A stretch of DNA of 64,000 nucleotides from Nocardia nova SH22a (GTDB lineage Bacteria; Actinomycetota; Actinomycetes; Mycobacteriales; Mycobacteriaceae). The DNA lies in the NCBI RefSeq assembly GCF_000523235.1, contig NZ_CP006850.1:5146001-5210000 (forward strand). Reading direction: 5' to 3'. Below are positions 24,877 through 33,281 of the stretch, piece after piece. Under the pieces are notes generated by a model that worked only from the letters and a program-made list of their open reading frames with translations, ran no database searches and was not told the DNA's origin. A program made the translations under genes and the position numbers. Within the stretch, counting starts at the first letter, position 1. The number at the start of each line of letters is the position of its first letter.

Positions 24877-26298
24877 CTAACGTCCTGGAACTCGGTTCGT
24901 TTCCGCGCCGCGATCGATGATCGACGCGAAGACCGTTGTCATCGCCGCGATGTAGCGCTCCACCGACTCGTGGGCGATCGCGGTGTCGGGGTAGATGACG
25001 CTCAGCGTCGTCCCGGACGGCAGCCGGTTGACCCAGATCAGCGCTTCTTCGGAGGCGGCGCGGTTGGCGTAGACGCCCGCGGTGACCTCGTCGAAGAATT
25101 CGTGGCCGAGGAAGTCCCGGGCGTCGATGAACGAGATCATCGGCGTGACCCAGCCGGGTTCGGCCTTGATCTCGGAGTCGGGCGGCAGTAGTTCCAGCAC
25201 CCGATGGAACGAGGTCGGCGCCAGGCGCAGCCCGTTCTCGTAGGCGCGCTGGGCCAGTTTCAGGGTGCGGGTGACCGGAGTGCCGGGCCCCAGCGGGAAG
25301 GCCACCGGCACCAGCGTCACGTACCATCCGACCGAATTGCCCTCCGCCGCCGATGTTCTGGTGCTGACGGGGGTCATGCCGAAGTAGTAGTCGGAATCGG
25401 TGAGATCGCGTTCGGCCAGGGCCGCGGCCGCGAAGACCCCGCCCACGAATTCCGCGTCGTTGGCCCGGCAGATCTCCTCGAAGGCCAGTGCCTGGTCCTC
25501 GTCCAGCAGGGTCACCGTACGGTGGGCGCTGCGGTTGTAGCCGTCGGAGCGTTTCCCGAGGTCCAGCGGGAACGACGGCAGCCGATTGTCGTTGCCGCCC
25601 AGCAACTGCAGCCACTTCTGCACGCCGGGCGAGGACAGCGTCTGCATATCGCTGTAGGCGCGTTCGGTGGTGCAGTAGTCGAGATAACTGGCCGCCGGTG
25701 GCAGCGGTTCGGCCTCGGCGCTGATCTCGGCCAGATACAGCTGTGCGAAATCGGAGGCGGACAGGTATTGGCCGAGCCCGTCGGTGTGCAGGTGGTCGAC
25801 GGCGAGGTAGACCGTGGTCGCGTCACCGTGTTCGATCGCGCCGAAGGTGAAGCAATCCCATTGGAACGGATCGGGAGTCGTCTTCTCGACGTGCTGGCGG
25901 ATCGCGGCGGGATCGTCGATCCAGCCGTAGTCGACCGGGATGAAGTCGACCACGTCCTCGGGCACCAGATGCCGCCGCACGCCGCCGCCGGAGTCGATGT
26001 CGAACCACGTCCGGAAGGTGTCGTGGCGCAGCAGGAAGGTGTTGATGATCCGCGTCATCGCCTCCCGGTCGAGACCCCCGGTGGGGATCTGGGCGGTGGC
26101 CAGGCACAGACCGGAGAAGCGGAAATCGGCGGCGGCGTGCCGATCCGCTTGGCGCAGATACTGTTCCTGCTGCAACGACGGCGGCGCCGGATGTAGCGGG
26201 GCGGTCCGGGCCCGCGCCACCGATTCCGGTGACGCGACCCAGGTGACCATCCGGCCCGGCGGCGGCGCCCATTCGTCGATGAGTCCGAAATCGACCAC
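24877..26298 (-). CDS. PapA-like polyketide-associated acyltransferase (condensation-domain fold)
   Basis: A 473-residue protein of the condensation-domain superfamily. The catalytic HxxxDG motif reads HLHTDG (169-174), and the N-terminal RHDTFRTWF (91-99) is the conserved R-H-x-x-L/F-R element. Mycobacterial Pap proteins transfer acyl chains from a PKS or CoA onto the hydroxyls of trehalose or phthiocerol. Being directly downstream of a MAS-like PKS (87 bases) matches the pks2-papA1 and mas-papA5 pairings, which supports the assignment. Start GTG at 26298. The acceptor cannot be deduced. Confidence 0.88.
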   Translation of the reverse strand: MVDFGLIDEWAPPPGRMVTWVASPESVARARTAPLHPAPPSLQQEQYLRQADRHAAADFRFSGLCLATAQIPTGGLDREAMTRIINTFLLRHDTFRTWFDIDSGGGVRRHLVPEDVVDFIPVDYGWIDDPAAIRQHVEKTTPDPFQWDCFTFGAIEHGDATTVYLAVDHLHTDGLGQYLSASDFAQLYLAEISAEAEPLPPAASYLDYCTTERAYSDMQTLSSPGVQKWLQLLGGNDNRLPSFPLDLGKRSDGYNRSAHRTVTLLDEDQALAFEEICRANDAEFVGGVFAAAALAERDLTDSDYYFGMTPVSTRTSAAEGNSVGWYVTLVPVAFPLGPGTPVTRTLKLAQRAYENGLRLAPTSFHRVLELLPPDSEIKAEPGWVTPMISFIDARDFLGHEFFDEVTAGVYANRAASEEALIWVNRLPSGTTLSVIYPDTAIAHESVERYIAAMTTVFASIIDRGAETNRVPGR

Positions 26299-26385
26299 GG
26301 TTACCTCACTTCCACCGCGAGACGCCGCGACGCCCCGCAGGCCGAACCCGAAGGCGTGCCGGATCCGGCCGACGACGACGGGCCA

Positions 26386-29300
26386 TCAGCTCACCCCTGC
26401 CATCTCCGCGACCGCCCCCGTCGCCACACCGTTACCGTCGGAGTCGGCGCCATCGGCAACCGCGCCGTCCACCGCGGCGGCGATGGCGGCCGGATCCGGT
26501 TGTGCCCCACCGGGTTCGTGCGCCAGGATCAGTTCGGCCACCTTCGGCCCGGCCTGTTCCAGGCTGAACGAGCGCCCCATCTGCAGCGACATCAGATCGA
26601 TGCCGAGCGTCTTGGTGACCCGCGCGCCGAGTTCGACCGCCATCAGCGAGTCCAGACCCAGTTCCGGCACGGGGATCGTCATGTCGATGGTCTCGACGTC
26701 CACGCCCATGACGACCGCGAGCTCCCCGGCCATCAAGCGGGCGATATGCGGTCCGCGCTTGGATTCCTCCATCGCGGCCAGTTCCTCACGCAGGCGGGCC
26801 AGTTCCGAGGTGTCCTTGGCCGAGGCGCGCGCCAGTGCGGCGGTGCGGCCGGTGCGGGCCAGCTGCGGGAAGGTGCCGGTGAGCTTGGCCCAGTCGGTCG
26901 GGATGACGGCCACGCGCGAGGCGCCCAGGCGCAGGGTCTGTTCCAGGTAGGCGGTGGCGTCGCCCATATCGATCGGACCGAAGCCGACCAGGTCGAGATA
27001 TTTCTCGGAGGTCTCGTTCGCGGCCATACCGCCCGCGCCGGACAGGTGGCCCCAGCCGACGCACAGCGCCCGCTCCCCCGCGGCCGACCAGCGCAACGCC
27101 AGCGATTCGACCGCGACATTGGCCGCGCAGTAACTGTATTGGCCGTAGATGCCGTACATCGATCCGCCGGAGGAGCACAGCACGAACATGTCGAGGGTGA
27201 TGTCCGCGTCGGCGATGGCCCGGTGCACGATCTGCGCGCCCAGCACCTTCGGCAGATAGACCTGTTCGAGCTGGCCGAGTTCCATCTTGGCGAGGTTGTT
27301 GTCGGCGACCGCGCCCGCGGCGTGGAACACTCCGCGCAGTGGATGCTCGGCGCTGTGGATGCGGGCGATCGCGGCGGCGACCGCCTCGGGATCGGTCACG
27401 TCGAGCAGTTCCTCGACGATCTCGACGCCGATGGCCCGCCACGCCTCGAGCTGACGGCGCGCCTCCTCCGTGGTCGCGCCGCGCCGTCCGGCCAGCACCA
27501 GGCGTCGTGCGCCGCGCAAGGTCAGCCATCGCCCGATCGCCAGGCCGAAGCCGCCGAAGCCGCCGGTGATCAGATACGTTGCGGTATCGCTGATCTCGAC
27601 CGGGGGAAGGTAGGGGCGCACCGGTGGTTCGGGTGCGTCCATGCGCAGCGCGATCCGGGCCGCCCGCGACGAGCGCAGCGTTTCCTCGAATGCCTTGCTC
27701 ACCTCGGCGGTCTCGATCATGTGGTACGGCAGCGGGCGATAGGTGCCCTCGGTGACCTTCTCGAACACCCGCTGCAGCAGCGCCGCCAGCCGTTGCGGCT
27801 TCACCTTGACCAGCCGGTCGAGATCCATCGAGAAGTACGACAGGTTCTTGTCGAAATTGGCCAGCTCCAGCAGGCCGCCGGTGTAGATGTCGGCCTTGCC
27901 GACCTCGACGATACGGCCGAATTCGGCTGCGGCATTGAAGTTCTGACGCAGGATCTCACCCGGTGCGCTGCTGATGATCACATCCGCACCCGCACCGCCG
28001 GTGATCGCGGCGACCTCGTCGACGAAGTTCAGCGACCGCGAGTTCACCGCGTGGTCCGCGCCCATCGCCAGCACGTGGTCACGCCGCTCCGGGGTGCTCG
28101 CGGTGCCGATGATGGTGGCGCCGCGGGCCTTGGCCACCTGGATCGCGGCGGTGCCGACGCCACCGGCCGCACCGTGCACCAGCACCGTCTCCCCCGGCTC
28201 CAGCCGCGCCAGGTCCAGCAGGGCGTATTCGGCGGTGCCGAAGGCGATGAGGCTGGTGCAGTGACCGGGATCGGTCCCCTCGGGCAGGACGACCGCGAGC
28301 TGCCGATCCACGACCGCGTAGCGGCGCATCATGCCTTTCGCGGCGACACCGACCGAGTCCCCGGGCCGCACACCTTCGACGCCAGCCCCGACCCGCACGA
28401 CGGTGCCGACGCCTTCCATACCCGGCACGGTGCCGAAATAGGTGGGTGCGAGCTCACGTTCACCGAGCAGGCCGATGACCTTGAGCGGGTCCTTGTAGTT
28501 CAGTCCGACGACTTGCATGCGGACCTCGATTTCGCCTGGGCCGGGCGCCACGCGCGGGCATTCCCGCCATGCCAGCGCCGACAGCAGCCGGGTCCGAGGC
28601 ATGTCGAGTTCGAAGTTCGCTTCCGGATCGGTCAGCGGCGCCGAGGTTTCCAGCACCTCCAGGCGTTCGGGCAGCGGTTTGGTGATCACCGTGGCCCAGC
28701 GTTTCCCGGCGCGCAGCAGCACCTCGTCACTGTTGTCGAGGGAGAAGGCGCCGGGTACCGCCAGCTCCGCCACGAGATCGGCGATCGCAGTGGCGGGTTC
28801 GGTATCGACGAGCCGCCACCGCAGTGCGGTCTGCTCGTTGAGCAGTACGCGCCGGGCACCGGCCAGTGCGGCCTGTCCGGTGTCGGGAACGGTTTCGCTG
28901 TCGGGCAGCGCGAAAGCCGATTCGGTGACGAGGGTGCAGTGGACGGCGCCGTCGCCGAAAATCGTTTGCGGCGTGCCGTTCTCGCTGGGCGGCTCCACGA
29001 ACTCGGCGATTGCCACCGCGATGCGTTTGAGCGTCCACAACTCGGCCACATCATCGGCGACCGCACCGGCCACCACGCAGATGTGCAGCCGTTGCGTCGG
29101 CTCCTCGCGGGCGGCGCGCAGCTGCTCGACCAGTTCCGCCTCCAGCTCCGGGCCGGTCGAATCCACCACGTGCAGGCGGGAATCCGGGAGCCCGGCCGCC
29201 AGCTCGGCGGCGCGGGCGGAGCCGCCGAGACGGACCACCACCGTGCTCGCCGGACCGGCCTCGGCCAGCGCGGCCGGGTCGATCGGCTCGCGTTCCTCGA

Positions 29301-32300
29301 AGGTTTCGGTGTAGTAGAAGTCGGCCATTCGGTGCAGCGGATCGTCGCCGGGCCGCAGCGCGCCGATCTGCAGGCCGCTCAGGCGGACGACCAGCCTGTG
29401 GTCGGCGTCGAGCAGATCCACATCGGCGCGCAGCCGAGCGTTCGGATCGCGCCGGGCCACCACCGTCACCGTTTCCGGCAGTTTCGCGAGCAAGCGGACC
29501 GCGCCCACGCCGACGGGCACCATCACGCCCTCGTCGATGCGTTCGTCGGCGAACAGCATGGCGGCACACTGCATGGCGGCGTCCACGACCGCCGGGTGCG
29601 CCAGATGGCCGGAGTCCGTGGCGATTTCGCCGTCGACGGTCGCGACCACCACATCGCGGCCGACCCGCACCCGGGTGACCCGCCGGAAGGACGGACCGTA
29701 CTGGAGTCCGGCGGCGGCGAGGCCGGTGTAGAACATGGCCGGGTCGACGTCGATGCCGACCTCGATCTCCGGCACGTCGATCGTGGTCTGCTCGTGACTG
29801 CCGGTGAGGGTGCGCCCGGAGGCGTGCACGGTCCACGCTGTGCCGGTGGCGCTGCGGGAGCGGATCAGGAACCGGCCGCTGGCCTCCTCGATGCTCAGCG
29901 CGACCAGCGGGACGTCCGGTGCGCCCATGATCAGCGGCGCGACGAACCGGACCCCTTCCAGCGCAACCTGTTCCGAGCCGATCCGCGACTGGGTGGCACT
30001 GAGCGCCGCGTCCAGATACGCCGCGCCGGGCATGATCTTGATGCCGTTGACCACGTGATCCGACAGCCACGGCAGCAGTTCGGTGCCGACCTGCAGCAGC
30101 CACTCCGGCCGCCCCTCGACATCGGGATCGCCGAGCATGGCGTAGCCGCCGGGTGTGCCGAGGCGGGCCTGTTCGAACAGCGGCAGCGCGGAATGCAGGC
30201 GGGTGCGCTGCCACGGATAGCGCGGCAGTGTCAGATGCGGGGTGGCCGGGCGATCGGGCGGGAACAGCAGCTCGCGGTCGAGCACGCCCGCGGCGTGCAG
30301 GCCGATCAGAGTGCGGCGCACGCTGTCGGCATCGGCCTGTTCGCGATCCAGCGTCGGTACCGTCGTGCCCTGCGCGTCCGCGCCGAGCAGCGCCTCGCGG
30401 ATATTGCCCGAAAGCACCGGATGCGGGCCGACCTCGAGGTAGATCCGGTGGCCCGCGCCGATCAGGGCGGTGATCGCGTCGAGGAACCGCACCGGCCGGC
30501 GCACATTGGACCACCAGTACCCGGCGTCCCAGTCGCCCTCGGTGACGCGCTCACCGGTCACGGTCGAGTACAGCGGCACGGTGGGCGGCTGCGGTTTCAG
30601 ATCGGCCAGGACCGAGCGCAATTCGGCTTCGATCGGGTCCATCAACCGGCTGTGATACGGCACCTCCACCCGCAGGCGGCGGGCGAATACGCCGTCCTCG
30701 GTGAGCTTTTCGGCGATCGCGTCGAGCCGGTCGACATCGCCGGACAGGGTCACGGCGCTGGGGCTGTTGACCGCGGCGATGTCGACGCCGTCCTCGGCGG
30801 CGACGAGCTCGGCGGCCTTGTCCCTGGGCAGGCCGACCGCGAGCATGCCGCCGGTTCCGGCGGTGGTCGCCTGCAGACGGGCCCGGTGGTAGGCCACGCA
30901 CACCGCTTCGCGCAGGGTCAGCATGCCGCTGACATAGGCCGCCGACACCTCGCCGACGCTGTGGCCGACGATGGCCGCGGGTTCGATGCCGTACTGGGCC
31001 AGTTCCCGCACCAGGCCGACCTGGACCAGGAAGTTCGCCGGTTGCGCGACTTCGGTTCGGGTGACCCGGGATTCGTCCTCGGGCTTCTGCAGTTCCTCGA
31101 TGATCGACCAGCCCGACACCGCCCGGAACTCGGCGTCGATCTCGGCCGCGGTCTCGGCGAAAACCCCACCGGCGGCGAGCAGTTCGCGCCCCATCCGCCA
31201 ATGCTGCGGGCCCATACCGGAGAAGACGAACACCGGTTCGTCGGCGCGGGAGACGATCGTGCGGGAGGCGTCGCGGCCCTCACCGGCGGCGTAGGCGCGC
31301 AGATCGCGCACCAGATCCTCGGTGGAATCATCGAGCAGCACGCCGGTGCGGAACGGGTGGTGGGCCATGCGGGTCCAGGCCGCCTCGGCGAGATGGCCGG
31401 GATCGGTGCCCGCGTCGATCAGATCGGCGAAACGACCGGCCAGCGCGCGGGCGGCGGCGGTGCCGCGCGCGGAGATCGGCAGGATACCCAGGTGCCGGGG
31501 CGGCCCGGCGGCGACCGGCGTCTCACCGGTGTACTCCTGCAGGATCGCGTGCGCGTTGGTGCCGCCGTAACCGAATCCGTTGACCGCCACCGACATCGGT
31601 CCCGCGTCGGCGGGCAGCGGTTGCGCCTCGGTCTGCACGCGCAGACCCAGTTCCTCGAACGGGATGTCGGGATTCTGCTTCTCCAGCCAGCCCTGTGGCG
31701 GCAGGGTGCGATGTTTGATGGCCAGCGCGGCCTTGATCACGCTCGCGACCCCGGCCGCGGCCTCGGTGTGGCCGATGGTGGCCTTGACCGAACCCACGCC
31801 GACGGTGCCGGAGCGCCCGGCCGGTGCGCCGAAAACCTTTCCCAGCGCGCGCAATTCGACCGGATCGCCGACCAGCGTGCCGGTGCCGTGCGCCTCGAGA
31901 TAGGTGACCGAATCCGGGGCCAGGCCCGAGCGCTCGCACACGGTGCGGGCCAGCGCTTCCTGGGAATCGACATTCGGCACGGTGATGGCGGTGGTGCGGC
32001 CGTCCTGATTCGAGCCGGTGGCCTTGACCACCGCGTAGATGCGGTCACCGTCGCGCACGGCGTCGTCGAGCTTCTTCAGCACCACCATGCCCGCGCCCTC
32101 ACCGCGGCCGTAGCCGTCCGCGGACGCGTCGAAGGATTTGCAGCGGCCGTCGGTGGCCAGGAAGCCGCCCTTGCACATCAGCACGAAGGTCTCCGGCTGC
32201 AACATGACGTTCACGCCACCGGCCAGCGCGACCCGGCAGTCGTCGTTCTCCAGCGCCTGGCAGGCCAGATGGAAGGCGACCAGCGACGACGAACAGGCGG

Positions 32301-32817
32301 TGTCGACGGTCAGCGCGGGGCCGACCAGGTTGAGCGCGTAGGCGATTCGGTTGGACAGCATCGTGTAGGACGCGCTCGCCGGAGTGTGCATGTCGGTGTG
32401 GAACAGCGCCGGGCCGACCACGCCGATCACCGACTGGTCGACCACGAATCCGCCGACGTACACACCGACCGAGGACCCGGCCGCACGTCCGGCCATCCCG
32501 GCATCGTCCAGCGCCTCCCAGGTCACCTCGAGCATCAGGCGCTGCTGTGGGTCCAGGACGGTCGCCTCGCGCGGCGAGATCCCGAAGAAGTCCGGATCGA
32601 ACTGCCACGGGTCGACGGTCATGAAGGCGCCGCGCTTGGTGTAGCTGCGGCCCGGGGTGCGGGGTTCGGGATCGTAGTAACGGCGGTAGTCCCAGCGATC
32701 CGCCGGCATCTCGACCACGCCGTCGCGCTTGTCGACCACGAAGTCCCAGAATGTCTCGGGGGACTCGATTCCGCCCGCGAATCGACATCCGATACCCACA
32801 ATTGCAATATCCGACAC
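26386..32817 (-). CDS. Mycocerosic-acid-synthase-like iterative type I PKS (KS-AT-DH-ER-KR-ACP)
   Basis: A 2143-residue highly reducing PKS. KS: Cys175 in DTACSSS, His310 in EAHGTGT, His350 in IGHTEA. AT: Ser620 in GHSVGE, with VPYHS at 719-723 where modular ATs have HAFH or YASH. DH: His921 in HVVNGIKIMP and Asp1079 in HPAVVDAAMQ. ER: about 1400-1725, NADPH loop HGAAGGVGTAA near 1548. KR: TGGFGGFG at 1751-1758, Tyr1896 and Asn1900. ACP: Ser2057 in LGLDSLM. No thioesterase. Length and domain order match MAS and Pks2 (about 2100 residues), which make methyl-branched fatty acids iteratively from methylmalonyl-CoA. Start GTG with GGAGG six bases upstream; divergent from mmpL. Confidence 0.95.
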   Translation of the reverse strand: MSDIAIVGIGCRFAGGIESPETFWDFVVDKRDGVVEMPADRWDYRRYYDPEPRTPGRSYTKRGAFMTVDPWQFDPDFFGISPREATVLDPQQRLMLEVTWEALDDAGMAGRAAGSSVGVYVGGFVVDQSVIGVVGPALFHTDMHTPASASYTMLSNRIAYALNLVGPALTVDTACSSSLVAFHLACQALENDDCRVALAGGVNVMLQPETFVLMCKGGFLATDGRCKSFDASADGYGRGEGAGMVVLKKLDDAVRDGDRIYAVVKATGSNQDGRTTAITVPNVDSQEALARTVCERSGLAPDSVTYLEAHGTGTLVGDPVELRALGKVFGAPAGRSGTVGVGSVKATIGHTEAAAGVASVIKAALAIKHRTLPPQGWLEKQNPDIPFEELGLRVQTEAQPLPADAGPMSVAVNGFGYGGTNAHAILQEYTGETPVAAGPPRHLGILPISARGTAAARALAGRFADLIDAGTDPGHLAEAAWTRMAHHPFRTGVLLDDSTEDLVRDLRAYAAGEGRDASRTIVSRADEPVFVFSGMGPQHWRMGRELLAAGGVFAETAAEIDAEFRAVSGWSIIEELQKPEDESRVTRTEVAQPANFLVQVGLVRELAQYGIEPAAIVGHSVGEVSAAYVSGMLTLREAVCVAYHRARLQATTAGTGGMLAVGLPRDKAAELVAAEDGVDIAAVNSPSAVTLSGDVDRLDAIAEKLTEDGVFARRLRVEVPYHSRLMDPIEAELRSVLADLKPQPPTVPLYSTVTGERVTEGDWDAGYWWSNVRRPVRFLDAITALIGAGHRIYLEVGPHPVLSGNIREALLGADAQGTTVPTLDREQADADSVRRTLIGLHAAGVLDRELLFPPDRPATPHLTLPRYPWQRTRLHSALPLFEQARLGTPGGYAMLGDPDVEGRPEWLLQVGTELLPWLSDHVVNGIKIMPGAAYLDAALSATQSRIGSEQVALEGVRFVAPLIMGAPDVPLVALSIEEASGRFLIRSRSATGTAWTVHASGRTLTGSHEQTTIDVPEIEVGIDVDPAMFYTGLAAAGLQYGPSFRRVTRVRVGRDVVVATVDGEIATDSGHLAHPAVVDAAMQCAAMLFADERIDEGVMVPVGVGAVRLLAKLPETVTVVARRDPNARLRADVDLLDADHRLVVRLSGLQIGALRPGDDPLHRMADFYYTETFEEREPIDPAALAEAGPASTVVVRLGGSARAAELAAGLPDSRLHVVDSTGPELEAELVEQLRAAREEPTQRLHICVVAGAVADDVAELWTLKRIAVAIAEFVEPPSENGTPQTIFGDGAVHCTLVTESAFALPDSETVPDTGQAALAGARRVLLNEQTALRWRLVDTEPATAIADLVAELAVPGAFSLDNSDEVLLRAGKRWATVITKPLPERLEVLETSAPLTDPEANFELDMPRTRLLSALAWRECPRVAPGPGEIEVRMQVVGLNYKDPLKVIGLLGERELAPTYFGTVPGMEGVGTVVRVGAGVEGVRPGDSVGVAAKGMMRRYAVVDRQLAVVLPEGTDPGHCTSLIAFGTAEYALLDLARLEPGETVLVHGAAGGVGTAAIQVAKARGATIIGTASTPERRDHVLAMGADHAVNSRSLNFVDEVAAITGGAGADVIISSAPGEILRQNFNAAAEFGRIVEVGKADIYTGGLLELANFDKNLSYFSMDLDRLVKVKPQRLAALLQRVFEKVTEGTYRPLPYHMIETAEVSKAFEETLRSSRAARIALRMDAPEPPVRPYLPPVEISDTATYLITGGFGGFGLAIGRWLTLRGARRLVLAGRRGATTEEARRQLEAWRAIGVEIVEELLDVTDPEAVAAAIARIHSAEHPLRGVFHAAGAVADNNLAKMELGQLEQVYLPKVLGAQIVHRAIADADITLDMFVLCSSGGSMYGIYGQYSYCAANVAVESLALRWSAAGERALCVGWGHLSGAGGMAANETSEKYLDLVGFGPIDMGDATAYLEQTLRLGASRVAVIPTDWAKLTGTFPQLARTGRTAALARASAKDTSELARLREELAAMEESKRGPHIARLMAGELAVVMGVDVETIDMTIPVPELGLDSLMAVELGARVTKTLGIDLMSLQMGRSFSLEQAGPKVAELILAHEPGGAQPDPAAIAAAVDGAVADGADSDGNGVATGAVAEMAGVS

Positions 32818-33281
32818 GAATATCCTCCGGTCTCGCGTGCAGCGGTCACCGGCTCCATCGGCGACACACTCGTCTCTGCGGTCCTGGGCAATTGACCGAT
32901 GGCGGACACGCTATTGACGGTGATCGATTCGGGAAACAGTTCACTCGAGTTTTGGATGCTCCAACCAAATCCGTGATCGCCCATTGTGATCCCGCCCAGC
33001 ACGGCCGCCGACGCATCGAAACCGGTCGGTGACACGTCTTGAAACCACAGTGACACAACAGCATTCGACGTCGATGGCGTGGGCGTCGCGCAATGCCGAA
33101 TGACCGTTTACCGAAAAGTCACAACCCGGGAGTCGCGGAACTATGACCCGTCGGAAGGATGTTCACGGGCCCGGGAAATCGGTGCGATCCGGGCCTATGT
33201 TTCGGGCGATGCTCATTTTCCGCCCGGGTCCGCCGGTGGTCAGTGAATAACCGGCAGTTGTCCGAGTTGGGAGGGCGGCCC
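32818..33281. other. Divergent promoter region between PKS and mmpL
   Basis: About 460 bases with no convincing gene, lower in GC than its surroundings, separating the minus-strand PKS from the plus-strand MmpL gene. It must hold both promoters. I found no clear long palindrome, so no operator is proposed. A minus-strand frame (from about 33056) reads protein-like for 80 codons, but in a frame different from the PKS and with poor codon bias. Confidence 0.5.

Noticed and set aside
26356..32895. A 2179-codon open frame on the plus strand opposite the PKS gene
   Set aside because: It is the high-GC antisense shadow of the PKS: rich in Arg, Gly, His and Gln with no domain, while the minus strand carries every PKS active-site motif in order.
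32619..33056. Protein-like minus-strand frame upstream of the PKS (begins near 33056)
   Set aside because: Out of frame with the PKS, poor codon bias and no homology I recognise; treated as promoter region.
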